From contig NC_085090.1 in the NCBI RefSeq assembly GCF_963422355.1, forward strand, positions 956,001 to 1,020,000: 64,000 bases of DNA, given 5' to 3'. Shown piece after piece: positions 30,401 to 45,400 of the stretch (the stretch's first letter is position 1; each line of letters begins with the position of its first letter). A model generated the notes under the pieces. That model made no database searches and was not told the DNA's origin. It was given only the letters and a program-made list of their open reading frames with translations. The DNA is from Corticium candelabrum (Eukaryota > Porifera > Homoscleromorpha > Homosclerophorida > Plakinidae). Position numbers and translations under genes: made by a program.

Positions 30401-33400
30401 TTGGGCTGTGATCTCACAATTTTAGAGGTATAAATAAGTTAGTTAATTACACAACATTCTGGCTGGTGGCAAATTGCAAGGAGTGATTTTGTCTCTTATT
30501 TCATAGCACTAGGGAAAAGGTGTGAAATATTGGAATGAGTTTGACTACAATTGGGTTGCGGTTGAGGGTTTACTTGAAGGATGTGCAGTACTAGGGCAAG
30601 TGCAGTAATTTTGTATAGTAGTCCTGTACATGACTTTTGGATATCTTTGGTATCTGTGATTCTATTGACTGCCATTAGTGCTTTGACTGCTGCAAGCATG
30701 GATCCTCTTGTCAAACATATGAGACAGGAGATGTTCTGTTTGTTTAGTTGTAGCAGTTTTTTATGAACGTTATTGGAAATGCTAAAGCTAAAAAATGTTG
30801 TCATCACACGAGACTCTCTTCTAGCAAGAAAGAGACAGTTGCTTGTAATTATCGACCTTTATGCATGATCAAGGTACTGCTTTACTGAATGTTTGTTTAA
30901 TTAATTAATTAAATGGACTGACATTCCTTGGTGATAGATTGGATACTTCTGATTATTCTGGTAGTGTATTGTTTGTTTGTAGACTGGATTTAATGCATTC
31001 ATTAATTACTAGTGACTTTGTTGTTGCTGCAGGGATTTGGTGAAATTAACTGCACAGTTTGTAGCTCGTAATGGAAGACAGTTTCTTACAACGTTGATGA
31101 GTAAAGAACAGGTGAGAGTGATAAATGACAAGACTTGACGTTTTCATTGTTTGTAGCTCCAGGTAGTTGTTGATGAGTTTTGGATGTTTATACCATTGCA
31201 CAGTTACTGTCTTAAGAGATGGTTGCAGCGGTGTAGCCACACATATGCGAAAGTTGCAAGCGAAGCAGCTGGCAGAGGGGCGTAGTCTGTCTCTATCAGA
31301 GTATTTGCCAGTCTCTGATCTCTTGATTTTGTGTGGTATCCCTGTACTTGGAAAATTCAGTTAAAGGAACACTTCACCGGTCTGCGCATCTCTGACTCCA
31401 CCCTTGGCAATAAACGTTTCTGGTTGCACATCAAGTTGGGAAGTTTGGCGCTATCTCAGAGCAAACTTGATAGCGGAGCATTATGCTAAGGTTAGAAAAC
31501 AAAAACGTACGAGGCGGTTTTCCTAATAACGTCCACTAGGTGTAGGTTTCATTTACCCGCTTTGTGTAGACTCTAATATTTGCTTAGGCGAAAGTAAAAC
31601 GTGCTTTCGCATCACTGACCCACCTTCAGTCGATGGCGAAAAGCTCACATACGGCCATGGTTCGACTGTAGAATGAAGCCACTTTGTGTCACTTGATTAT
31701 GTGCGGTGACAGACATTTTTGTGTGTTTTTTGCATCACGCAAGCCCTTTTGTACTGTAGTATGGCCTTCGTTCGTACAAAGAAACATGGAGGAAAGTGCG
31801 AAAGACTGAGCAATCGCGATTCGTTCAAGACGATCATGTGGAGTCTACAACGTATGAACGACTGAGTCGCTTATAAACTGCAACTTGTTCTCTTTTGCTT
31901 TAGAGTCACCTGAAGCGTCTAGACCCGTCTCTTGTGTGCTCTAGTAGTTGGCCTCGGAAGGCAAGACCAAAACAATGTGCCGCGCAACACAGCAAGCATT
32001 TGGTCCGCAGCCCAAGGCCTTAGCGTACGTTAACGTATACTGCGCGTGCATCAATTGGTGAAGTGTTCCTTTAATGTACTGTACAGTTGTACTAAGCAGG
32101 TACAGTGCATGTAACGTTCATTCATGATGGAGCATCTCTTGGCTAGCGTGTGCTAGTCTGCTATATGAGCATCAAGTGATTAGTGACTAATGTTGAAAAG
32201 TGAGATGGTACTGTTGCTGTGGAGCATAACTCCCCTTTCCGAAGCAGCTGATGTAGACTTGGCAGTGAGTGTGTTTACATCAGGCCTAACGCCACTCGTT
32301 CACACCTGTCCTAATCATGATTAGTGTAGTGCCATTCTAACGCCATTCTAACACTGTAAAGAGTAGTATTACAACCACGGTGGCGTTAGTGGTTGCACGT
32401 GACTTTGGCACATGAGGTAGTATACAAGAAGAGCATGCTGCTGATGTTTCTGATGTGATTTAAACATACCAGTGCAGCAACAACACAGTGACGTATATGG
32501 AAGCACAGGCAGATGTATACTACGTACGTGGCTGTACATGTGACAACTTCCTGCCGTCTCTGAAGAAGCTGCCAGAGAAGCAAACTAGAAGTTTCCCTCT
32601 TCAAAACCTAGAGCAGTGGATTAGTCAAGCCAATTCACGCGAATTATTGCCGGATATGACAGATGAAAACTGTCGAGGCTAATTACACTCACGTGCCTGT
32701 GTGACTTACTAATCATAGTTAGCAGTGAGAACGCGCTTGCTCTGATGTAGGCCTAATCATAATTAGCCTAATCATAGTTAGTCCACATGTTAGTGTGAAC
32801 ACGCTCTATGTTACTGAATTGGTGACATTAAAATATTAATAGTTGCCACGATCTAAGAGTATTTCCGTTTGTTAGTTAATTTATTGATATCTTTGTAGCA
32901 AATGTAGTTTTGTGCAGCCATTAAAGCAGTGAAGTTATGACTTATAGTGTTACGAAACTTAGCTTACAAGACAAAGTGGCAGAGATACATGCAGTGTTAC
33001 ATGCACATTAGTGGACTGTACAATTCAAAGTCTTGTGATTTACATTCGTCAGAGATGAAACACAACTGCTGCTTAGTCATTTAATTGACTGTTGTGTGGC
33101 AGAGCTGGATGGTCTAGCTATATACAAATGGAAGGGGGTACAGTGCTTCTTGTGTTTCTTGGGGGCACTGTACTGCTTTTTTGTTCTGTTCTGTGTTAGT
33201 CTCTTGTGATGTACAGTTTGTATATCAATGCTAGGGTTTAGAGACTTCCATGATGGGAATATGCATGTGGAATAACATATGTCCATATTGTCTGATATTT
33301 ATGCTTCTTTTCTTTGTCAATTATGTAGCACTTTCAAAGGTATGTAAAGTGTACACATTGCCAAATTTAGGGACAGAACTTACTGGACATTGGAAATCTA

Positions 33401-36400
33401 CTTTTGAGCAACCACTGTAGAAGGTTGTGATATCTTATTCACTCTTTTACCTGGAATTTGAAAAATTATGATATGTTGACATGTCATTCATTGTTCATGG
33501 TTTTGCAAGACCTTTGTATCATTGTATTTATTGTCTTGGTATCATGATACAGTAACCTAAGAGAAACATAACTCATGGGCATTTTATAAACGCTTTGTCT
33601 ATCAGCTGCTAAAGTGTTTTCATTTGCGTTTACTGTGGAATACTTTTTCCCTTTACGTCTTCCACGTTCTACTTATAAATCACATTAAATGACTCTTGTT
33701 TACTGGTATTTTGTGTGATCAGATAGACTTGTATGTTTCATTGTGTGTGCTGTCTTAATTACTGTAAATCCACAAATTTTCGTACGCATCTATTTTCGTA
33801 CCTTTGACCAGAAGACCTTTTGTACGCATCTTATTTTCGTATGGGCTCTAACGGATAATTTTAGCGCACGCTACAGTAGACAGTAACTGTTCCATTCTGT
33901 ACATGCTTCATCGTACTTAATTTATGAGTGTTAAGCTAAAGAAACATTGTATTCATGCTTGGCTCAAGACAAAAGATCAAATAGAACTACCACTACCAAG
34001 GAGATTGCGAGCTGCATTTGGGATCCAACAAGAGGACACCGCACACTAGTTGTGTAGAGAAAGCGCTGGATTGAGATCACTTGGCATCCAAGCACAGAAA
34101 GAGAGGACAACATCACATCTATGACTACAAGACTAGGCTGACCATTGCCCAAGTTGCCGAAGAAATGTGGACTTTTATGAGGTCACGAGCTCGTCTGCAA
34201 AAATTGTTGAATCAAAATCACAAAAGTCAACAGTTCAATCAATCTGCAATGTGTATCAAAGACAGTTACTAATATCGGATCGACGGCTTGAAGAAATGGT
34301 ACAACTAATAATTTTAGCAGAAAAAGTTGCGGCAGCTAGACGCCTTCTTCTTGGACCAACATTGGACGAAAAAGTGATGACTTATTACTTGCATGCCTTT
34401 CAAGACAGCAGCTGCATTGTCAATCGTAGTGTTGGAGTGCGTATTGGGACTACTATTAATTTGAAAGAACAAACCGTCGCTGCTGCAAGAACATTAACTG
34501 TCTGTTGATGCCATGCTGGATGTCTGTCAGAGTACTTTCAGAAACAGTTTGAGTTGAGTGATATCATAACGTTGCAAACTGGACATGCTGTACGTAGAGA
34601 GTTTCATTTTTGGTCATTTGTTGTTGTAAAGCTAGTGTACTGTTCAGTTGGATCTTGTGTTGTCGTACTGTACATCATCAACATCAATATAGTGGCAGTT
34701 TGTAATAACAGTTGTCATCCAAGAAAACTTTAGTATGCTTTTTATTTTAGTACATTTAGGAGTTGTACGAACAATACGAAAATTAAATGCATATGAAAAC
34801 TTGTGGATTTACAGTATTGCATATGTACTTGTGTGCCTTACTGTTGTGCCTGACTGTTTGCTCATTGTCTTGATTAATTTTTTTGTTTTTACCAGTACAA
34901 TGCCCAGTTTGACTTTCTGCGACCACAGCATCATCTTTTTCAATACTTCACAAAGCTTGTTGAGCAGTATACCAAAGTAGAGAAAAATGGCAAGTTTACA
35001 TTTGAAAGATAGGAGTGTTTGCATTGCACTAGATTCTTATTCCGGCAAAAGACTTGCTCGACAGATTAAGGAAAGAATCTCAGTCTCCAGGAGGGGTAAT
35101 GTTTTGTTTGCTTAGAGGTGTAGTCACTGACTGATTGAGTGTTGGTTGCAGCTACTTGACCATGTTAATAATCGTTACTACTGGGCTCGCCACCAAGAGA
35201 GACAAAAGAAGAAGCTAGAGGAAGAGGCAGAGAAGGAAAGAGGTTATTTTAGCAAATTAGATTGTTGTGTCAACTGTCAAGGTAATGGGTATTGTATAGA
35301 CATGGTTCTCTCTTTAGGGTCTTAAGGCTCCACCCTACTTTTGAGTGCATTGATAACAAGTTTATTGTTGAGACAGTCAGAGGCATATATCTATAGCTTC
35401 AATGCCTCAACTGCTGTTTGCATGTGAAGTGACAGGGAAGGCGAGCGATAGTCTTGCATAGCCAGACCCTTTTTGTCACATCATACTTCTGGGCAAGAAA
35501 GGTCTGGTGAACAGCCTTTAAAGCGCTGTGTTGCTGCTTCTCTGAAAATCGGTGATCTAAATACCGGATTTGGTTTCTTAGACGCTTCACTAGAGATCAG
35601 ATTTGTATGCACACAGTGTAATCCTATCTCAATTTTCTTTTTGTGTTTTGTAGAGAATAGACCGGTTGCACTCACATGAGCTAAACTGACCACCCCCAAG
35701 CATGGAGGACAGCCGGGACATTTTTGATAAGTTGGAGGCCAGTTCTTCTCGGTTTATCGCGACAGATTGGTAGATTCCGACAACCGACGTTGCTACAATG
35801 CTAAATTGTGGTACGCTGATCAACGAGACTGTTACAAAACTCTTCTTAGCGAGTTGTCCGAGGACATCGACTTGTGGCCGTGGCGTTTAACCTGCATCCA
35901 CGACGGATAATTTTTTTTCTCTAAAGTAAACCGCTTTCAAACTGGAATGCCGTAAATTGCTGCAAAGTTCCTCCGGAGGCAGTCCAATGGCTTCTTTAGC
36001 CTGTCAACATAACACGCTAAATAGCTCTGCAAGGTCCTGCTCCTATTGTTATCAGTTTCAATGTCGTCTCTGTAATTTTGCTTGCACATACACTGCTATT
36101 CAGTGGAGGAATGGTTTCGCCGTCTTCTTATCGCAGTCTCTTTGCATCCTTTGCCGTACTCGTTCCGTACCGTTCTGTGGTCACTGGATGCCTTGATGAA
36201 CATCGCAGTTTTTGACTAGGAACCAATCCAGATTTGTTTCGTCTTCCTTTGCAGATGGTTTTACGCTTATGAATTGATCGGAACAAACGCGTGTGTACTT
36301 CAAACTGATCTGTTTCAGGTCGTTGCTGGTGATAGCAGTGATTCACGTCCCTCTTCGCTGTTTCGTTGGTTTTTGAAATTCCTTGCCTTGGCCATCACAA

Positions 36401-39400
36401 TCGCTGGCAAACTAAAGTAACTAATGTCTTTGTCACGGTTGCCACAACCCACAACAGAACAGAAGTTTACATTGCGATATTGAAGTCCCGAATGTCCTCC
36501 AGCACATGCGCACGTGAGTAAGTTCACGCCCACTGCAACCGGTCCATAACTCGAAAACTTCAGCTAGTCTTTACTGTTTGTGAAATCTGCATGTCTACAG
36601 TAGCAAACACGACTGAGGGAATGTTACTGTCGATGGGCTTTGATTTCATGCAGTCATAATCGACATCCAACGTAGCGTTGTGCACTCGTGTTACAATGGA
36701 GACTGAATGCAAATGTACTGGATGGATGCGAACGTACTCGATGCTGTTTGCAATGCATGAAACACATCCGATTACTACCCAAACAAAGAAAAGCGACTTA
36801 CAGTGTGGAAAATAGGGAATTATTTTGGCTCGGACAGACTGAGCCTAAGTAGAACATTCTTGTATGGTGTTACATGTATAACTACTGAGCCTAGGTAGGA
36901 CATTCTTGTATGGTGTTACATGTATAACTAAGTGCCTCCCCTACTGCAGCCATCTGCATGCAATTTTTTACAACCAACTTCCAAGGGAGAAATGGTGTTA
37001 AAGGCAGCTGAAGTTTTTTCTGGGTAGGAAGCACCCAAATTCATGAAATTAACAGTTACACCATTGGAAAGGCCATCACATGCTAAGAGACAAGGTTTAC
37101 ACTATGATATATGTGTAAGAATGGATGCTTGTCCAAACACACCCAACACAGGTGCAGTATTTGGTCGGACAAGCAACACATTTGGTAGGACATTGTCCTG
37201 TGTGCTACAGTTATTTTCCACACTGGACTCATCTTCTTTCGATGATGTCAGCTCCACTGAGCCCTTCCAGATATCTCTCACATGGACGGTCTGTGGTCGC
37301 TTTGGACAAACAGCATTGAGGACATTTGTGTCCAATCTTCCGTAGTGACACGAGTGCATAAAGCTACGTTAGACGTCGATCATGGCTGCATGAGATAGAA
37401 ACCTTGTTGACGCAACATTCCACTGGTCACGTTTGCTACTGTAGCATGCAGATTTCACAACACAGCAAAGACTCTAGCTGTAGTTTTCGAGTTGTTCTCT
37501 ACATAACAAGTGAAGATAAATGAGATAGGATTGTACTGCGTGCATATCAATATAGTCTTTAGTGAAGCATTTATTATAAGAAACTTAATTCGGTATATTT
37601 AGATCCAAATTTTGGTGAAGCAACAACAAAACGACATCAAAGGCTGTTTATCAGACACTCTCTCACCGGGAAGTATGAAGCGGCCGAAAGGGTCTGGCTA
37701 TGCGAGACTAGGCGAGTGAGACGGCAGGGAGAGAAAAGGGCCTTGTGGCTTTTAAATTGTTTTCATCTGTAAAAGAGGATGTTCTGCAGAAAAGTCTAGG
37801 AAAAAGCGTAATATGCATGTATTTCTTTGGTAATACCATTCAGACTGCTGATTGTGAGCATGATTAACCAGTTGTGAAGAGAGTGAAGACTCCACTTAGA
37901 AACAGACTGAAGACAAGCTAGGGTTGCTTTCCGAGAATCACTATTGAAGGTCGGGAGCTTGAAGACTTTGATTTGAGGCACAAGTCAACATGTTGGATAG
38001 CAGAAAGAACAGAATGGTTGATTACCTAACATTGGGTTAATAAGCTGGCAGGGAGAAATAAATACTTCATTAGCAACACGTTTATAGAAGTTACGAATTT
38101 TAAGAATTGACAATAATAACGTATATGAGCAAAAGTATCCAAACCACAAACTTATAGAAAGGTGTGTGGTCCCACATTACTGTATTCTAGGGAGAACTGT
38201 GGTTGACATTTCACTGTGTGTTTTGTGTTTATTCTAGTTGCGTTTGCTCAAGTTGATTGGCATGATTTTGTGTTGGTGGAAACAGTTGACTTTCCTGAGT
38301 CTGACCCAGGTTTGTTGCAATGTTCTGTTACTTAAGTTAAGTCAATGAGAAATTTATTAGACAGTAACAATACTTGCATTATCTAAATTTCTTGATTATA
38401 ATTTATTTTACTCGAGAAATTTGCGTTTCTATTGTCTTGCTTATTTTAAGTTCTTTTGTGCTGTTTACCAGTGCTGTGTAGTCAAATGCTACATAGGCTA
38501 AAATGGAAGGATGATTATAGAGTTATTGCTAAGTGTATGACATACCTTTGACTACTTTCCGGGTTTGAATACTTTGGTGGTAACTGGTGGTAAAATGCAC
38601 CCTTGGTAATGTACCCTACAGCCTTGTGACTCTTTGCAATTTTTAGTCATGTGTTTGTGGCTTTCAAGCTATTTTGCTAATTAACAACAATAAGTAATAT
38701 AATTTGACCTGCACTAAGGCTGTTCCACAAGAACTGCTTCCTGACCCTTAATTGCTTCCATGACAAACAGCTATGTGTGAAACTTTTAAGCTTTGCTGCA
38801 CTTCCAATAGAATGGTAGTCAATTTAGCCCCAGAAATGTCAATCAAAGGAAATTTGTCATTACAGAGTCACTATTGAAAAGAAAGTTTATAATGCACTCA
38901 CTGACTATGTCATTATGTGTATATGTCATATATGTTTACTACGAAACGTGGTTGTAAGCTAAAATGTGGTGGTCACCTTATGGATTCGACAACTGGAAAC
39001 CCATCAGTTGCATAGACAGGTTGTTGTTTGCAGAGTGAAGATATCAATACATGAGGAAGCAGCTTGATGGCTTTGTTAAAGTATACAATAACCCACAGCG
39101 GGAGAAAGTGGTCGGTATACAACAAGCCATGGTTAACTTTCCTAAACTGTAGCATGTACTAGAGGGTGAGAACAATGTAAATAATCCAATAAATTGTCAT
39201 GACAGATAAAAGATCCAGTGGTTCGGTGCATTTGAAATACTTAAGAATAAGGACATCCTTCTAGGCTGGTTTCATACTATAGCCTTAAGCTAGGTTTACA
39301 ATATGACGCTGGCGACGCTCGAGGATGCTGGCAAGGATGCTAGCGACGACGCTCAGGCAGGTGTCATATTGTAAACACTTGCATGTCACGTCATGAGCGT

Positions 39401-42400
39401 CGTCAGCGTTGCCGACGCTCGAGTTGATTCAAGTTCAACTCTAGTGTCCAAACCGGAAGTGCTCTAGCATCTACCAGAAGCACGTGCCTTTTTTTGAAAA
39501 GTCAGAAATCAAATCCGGGAGTGAAATAACAGGAAGTAAACTATGGAAGAGAAGCCTACCGAAAGTGTATACGTGTATGTATGGCTGCTTGCGGCAGATC
39601 AAGTCACGGTAGCTTAGAGATGAGAGGCGCAAAAAAACACTTGGAAAACGTATTGGAAAAACCGGGCTCCCAGCAGCAGGCTGCCAAATAATGTGGAAGC
39701 GTCTCTGCAACAACTTGGTGAGGGAGAAATTCTGGAAATGAAAACCAAATCACAGACTTTTGTATATGATTATTATGAGCATGCGCATAGTGGCTCGTCG
39801 CTGACGCTCATTAAATGATATTGTACATGGTACAGCGTCAGTGTCAGCTTTTTGACACGTACTCGGTGTTTTCACGTGAGTGTCTTCGCAAGCGTCACGG
39901 GTGTCGCGGGCGTCATCAGCATCATATTGTAAACCTAGCTTTAGGTACCAAATTGGAATTAATTTAAAAGTGCTACAATAGAATGTATATCTTGTTTGGG
40001 CATACCGTACACACATGCACAAATGGACTCACATTAGTCCTGTAACAAATTATGAGCACATTGACACGTAGAGTAACAGACAGATTACTATGTCTGGTTG
40101 AGTAGTTAATCGTTATTGTTAGTACTAGTATGTGTATTGACACTTAACTGCATTCTCCCACGAGCTCAACTAGTCCGGGTGACACTGAGTTGAGGCTTGG
40201 AAGAGATATGCAAGACTGATTCCATTACTTAGGAGGCCATCACTTTATTGTAATGGTCTTCACCTGCTTTGGGTACATACTTCATAACTAAAATGGGTTT
40301 ATCTTGTTATCCACTTAATTATTTAATCACTTGGACCTAATGGATCTAACCACAGGTTGTTATGGTGATTTATTTAGCTCTGAGTTATCCTCCTCCTGTC
40401 ACGTTGGAGCAACTGGGCAGTCGAATTCTTGCACAGCAGAGATATGATCAGCTGCAAGTTAGTATTTGTTGATTGACTTGTTTTTGTTGTTATATTGTTT
40501 CTGATGGTAACAGGAAGAGCGTCGAGCTATGGCAGATGACACGGCTATGGATATCGATGAGGATGATGACGACGACATGACAATGGGAGATACGTCTACA
40601 AGAGAGAGAAAGGTATGTTGTTACACTGCATATGGCAATTGTTATGACAATTATTTTAGCTTTGTGTGTCGTATTGGTATGAGCTTTACGTCTGTTGAAT
40701 TTTGTAGAATGATGCACCTCCCCTACCATCGACTCCTGCTCCACCTGCTCATCCTCCTTTACCTTCTATGCCACCACCACCTGCACCACCTGGCACTCAA
40801 CCAAAGGCACCAGGAGTACAAACAAACACACCTATCAGAAAGGACTATGATCCAAAAGGTAACTCGACTTATTTGCCAGGTGTTTTTTATTGTTTGATTA
40901 GAATTTTAGTCTTGCGTTGTTTTTTCTTTGCTGTTTGTGCAATTGGCTGGTTCTCTTGTCATAGTGCATTTGTTATGTTGAGCTTGTTTTTTTTTGTAGC
41001 TCCAAAGGTGCGTCCACATGCTCCCAAAGGTCCCACAACAGATGAGTACATGGTTTCTCCAATTACTGGTGAAAGAATCAGAGCTGACAAGTTTGAAGAG
41101 CATATGAGATATGGTGAGTGCTCTATGCATCTTGCATTCTAAGCCTACACTCTAGTTCTTTCACGTGATGTCACAATAATCCAACGCTTAGTTGTTCGAT
41201 GCTGAGACTTCGAGCGAATATCTGATGTATTGGCAATGAACAGTGGTTTTGCATGCTGTTACTTTTTGTCTGTGCTATTTCATGTTTGTTTTTAGGTTTG
41301 TTGGATCCACGCTGGAGAGAACAAAAGAATAAGGAAATTGAAGAGAAAAGGGAGCAGGAAGAAGTATTTGCAGCTGGTCAGTTTATGAATTTAATTATAT
41401 TGTTGTGTACTGTGCTTGAATTGTTGGTAATATATTATAATGATATTTTGTTGAAGTTGTGAGTCAACCTTGCATTTGAATAGTTTGCACACTTAATCCA
41501 CTTTTGAGGCGATTGCCATCAGATTGCAATAAATTCATTTCACATTGAGAGGTTGATTCAATCCACATATTGATCAATGTGATATCGAGCGTAATTGGTT
41601 GAATTCAATTACAAAAATAGTGGGCGTTACCTTCCTGTGTGCTGTGAGTGTAGTCAGAACATCTTGCTGGGGATTGATGACTGAGTGGAGCAGAGAAGAG
41701 GTGAAAGCAGTGGTGTGCATTGTGGCTATACTTTCTCCTTGTCTGTAGTTGTTGCTCAAATCCAATTTGTCTTCTACAATACACTGTTGCCCTTCTCATT
41801 CTTCTTTGTTCTCGCTTAATTTCAATTGTCTGAGAATGCTGTATCAATCAATGCTTTCTACAAGCAATGAACCCAGTCGTTCACGTTTGCCAACTTAAGT
41901 CTATTGATCACCTGATACTGAAGAGAGGTGGAGATGTTGTTTCAAACTGAGTGTGGATGCTCTTTGTCCTGATCAGATTGTCATCATACTTGGATTGCGA
42001 TCCAATTTTGGCCTAGTGTGGACAGGGCTTTACATTTGATGGGTTTGGTTTTGTCAACAAGTTGTTGAAACAATAAAGTTTGGCTGGTTCATAGGACTAC
42101 ATTATAATTAGCCTTAGCCCGGATATCCGGGCAAAAGGGTACAATAATCTAGTGTTAACCGACTGTACGTACGACCGTATACTCGATTAGTGCAGATGCA
42201 AATCAAGCTATTCCGACCAATAGACAAACATGATGTCATCATACCGCTTCACCTCTCTTTGTTTGGTAGCTGTGCTGTGAGAATTCAGCCATCGGGCGTC
42301 CATCCTGTACATGGTGTTTAGTTCTTTAGGTAAGGGTTTAGCACTTCTCTCTGTTTGCTCTCACTTTGGACTTACAAAAATGGCAATAAAATTTAGACTA

Positions 42401-45400
42401 TAATACAGCGTTATTGTTACGGTATCCAAAGTGAGAGCGAACAGAGATGCCTAATCTACATTTGCACGTGCATGTTTTCCCACATTAATGTTTTGTTTTG
42501 GCTTTGGGGGCTCTGGGGTCAGCTATGCCCACACTTAGAACTGCCCATAGTGGCTCAATATGACAACCTGTGCCTGTTTAGCTGATAGCTATGTAAATAC
42601 CGTAGGCGTAACCAGCATGTGAGGAACTTTTCAATGGTGTCAAATTCATGAGCGTACGTGACTCCTGATCCTCGGATGCCTTACCTAGGTTGTACACATG
42701 TCTTAGCATGTGGTGTGCACGTGACCCTGAGTCTCATATGAGAATGGAATGACTGATTCAGTTTACTCGCGTCATGAAAGGCGACGTGTGAGAAAGTGAT
42801 ACATTGATATTGCAACCTCAAAAGGTGCACAAACAGCAAGGAGTCTAGAAAGCGATGGTGCTGGTAAGATTCAGGCTCTATGCGGTACTGTAACTGAAAT
42901 GTACCTGACTTGTAACATTTTGCTTATCATGTGACCAAACATGATTACATACACCATCGGAGTGTTTAGCACTGTAGTGCTTCTCTATTCAATTAAGTAA
43001 TGTTATTTGTTATGTGGGGTACTAATAATTATTCTAATTACACAGCACTTTTTAGGAATATGGAACACTACGAATTTTATTAGTTAGGCTTAGAAGTAAT
43101 GTGGTAGTAAGTAGTACAGTCGCTTTGTATAACAGCTGTGCTGTTTTAATAATTAATTTGTTTTAGGAACGTCTGTTAGCTCAAGTCTTAAGCATCTTGC
43201 TGAAAGACGAACTGATATTTTTGGTCAGGAAGAGACATATATCGGAAAGAAGGTGATATCATGCTAATTTCCAAATTTGTGTTTGATTGTATTAGTGAAT
43301 GTTGAGTTTAGGTAGGAGAGGAAGAAGAAAAGAAACAGAATCAAGAAGCATGGGATGTACGGCCAAGGTGATTAATTATATGATATTTGTATTTTGAACA
43401 TGACATGGTGCAAAGTAGTTAACTTACGTATATGTTTGTTAGTCCCGATCACACTTCAACAGGAATGGGTTCTTCAGTGGGACTAATCCAGCTACCACCA
43501 AGACCACCAGCACCACCTACATCGATACCCTTTACACCTCCAATGCCACCCCTTCAAATGCATCCTCCTCGTTTGTCATTTCAACCTCCACTTCCTCCTC
43601 CACCTCCTGTTTCTGTACTTCAGCCACGAATACCAATTGGCATGGGTATTCCTCCACCACCACCTTCTATAGAAGAGTCAGCTGCTAAAAGACCGAGGGT
43701 AGAACAGGGTGAAGGAAACTTCATTCCCGAGCAGCAATTTATTTTATCTCATCCAGTAAGTTCATTTTTATGGGTTTTTATGTAGATTAATTAATTGCTT
43801 GTCTGAGAGGTTTCATGATTGTTTGAATTGATAATTTTGACATTGTGTGTAGGCATATCCATGGTCTTGAGTAGATATCATGCACTTTCACTGAATATAT
43901 TCTAGTAGTGTGTTTGGATATCATAGTAATTTTGTTGTGATAAATTTTTTGTTAGGGTCCTGTCACTATCAAGGTGCAAGTGGCTAAGGTTTCTGATAAA
44001 CCAGAATGGAATCTGAATGGACAGATTTTGTCACTTGCTTTTCCCATCACAGATCAGGTTGTTGTTATGTTGTTGTTGTTGTTGTTGTTGTTGTTGTGTA
44101 TGTGTGTGCACGCATGAGTTTATTTACAATGTAGTGAATGAGTTTGTGCACAGGTGTGTCATATACTGTGGTGTTGTATGTGTGCTTCAATGAGTGACTT
44201 TTTTGAATTGCAGGTATCTACTATTAAATCAAAGCTCAGTGATATGCTTGGAATTCCTCCAGGAAAACAGAAACTGCAAATGGCGGTAAGGGCGTTCACT
44301 GATGTAGAAGCACAGCATACACCAGTAGTCTTGAGAAGTATTGTTTCTTGCAGCGAACATTGGTTGCCGTTACATAGATCTTCTGTAGAAATAGTTATGT
44401 AATCCATTACCCTAACGCACCTACTTATGGCAGCTCCTTGATGGCACCATCTTTGTCTGAAATTTTATTCGAAAGCTTCAATGAAGATACTGTTGGCAAT
44501 GGCAATTACTGTTTAGGCACACGTAACGAAGAGTTTTCAACTGTTGCATCATACACTGAAGTGCACTACTTGCATCATAATTACTTGTAATAATGCAATA
44601 TAGTGTCTGTTTCCAATATTGCTGGAACTGTTCAATGGAACAATTGTAGGTTGCCCTTATTATGGTGGCAGAATCTGAGAGGGTTATACAGCTAGTTTTA
44701 TGGGTTTTAATAGTGTCATCTTATGTTTTGGGAATTCTCATGTAGCTCCATGAATAGGTTCTTGAAGGTATAACGTATAAGATGAATCATTGGAGGGAAT
44801 TTATGTGTGGTTTGCTAAGAAATTGACGGTAAGAGCATGTTGATCGATTTTATTTCGGCAGTTAGACATCGTTGTTGTAGAATTGATATATGTACGATAT
44901 TGCCCATCTTATGTGTGACCTTCCTGCTAGACGGGTTATAAGCACAACAGACGGGAAGCATGGTGTACCATCTTGTGGCTTCATCTGCGTGATGTACCAC
45001 ATCATCATGATGCCTGATCCACGTGGATGATGCCACATCAGCACAATCCAGTGGCCAAATTGATGGCGGATTTGAAATTGGCACTCACTGAAAAATCCGC
45101 CAATCTGTCAAATACAGTTTTTCATCAATTGTTCATCTTATATGGTATTTGAAACCAAGTTCGTAAGAAGGCGTATGAATTAATAGTGGAGTTCTCTGCG
45201 TAAAAGTAAGAAAATCGAATTGCAATTGGAAGCCAGTGGAAGATGATTTGTCAGATGTCAGATGTGTTTGATACCTTTATGAATTGATGATAATTAACTC
45301 TACAAATGAATACCAGGCACTGTGAAAACTGGTTCACAGGTGCATTAGGTTAGACATGGATTTCTACTTTAATTAAATAGTGCTAATTACTCTTCCTGAA

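Larger units (their letters stand above)
35449..37710. mobile_element. TIR element, 2.26 kb, 9-bp target duplication, THAP-domain relic inside
   Basis: Ends begin TAGTCTYGCATAGCCAGACC and stay similar for about 75 bp. The flanks are GGCGAGCGA (35440-35448) and GGCGAGTGA (37711-37719), a 9-bp direct repeat with one difference. It lies in SF3A1 intron 8 and carries a broken THAP domain on the minus strand. The 8-9-bp duplication plus THAP would fit a P-element-like origin, while 9 bp also fits Mutator-like elements. No catalytic domain is recognisable. Confidence 0.8.

Noticed and set aside
37043-37359. Overlapping open frames on both strands upstream of the THAP relic
   Set aside because: Could be the 5' part of an element gene, but neither frame shows recognisable motifs.
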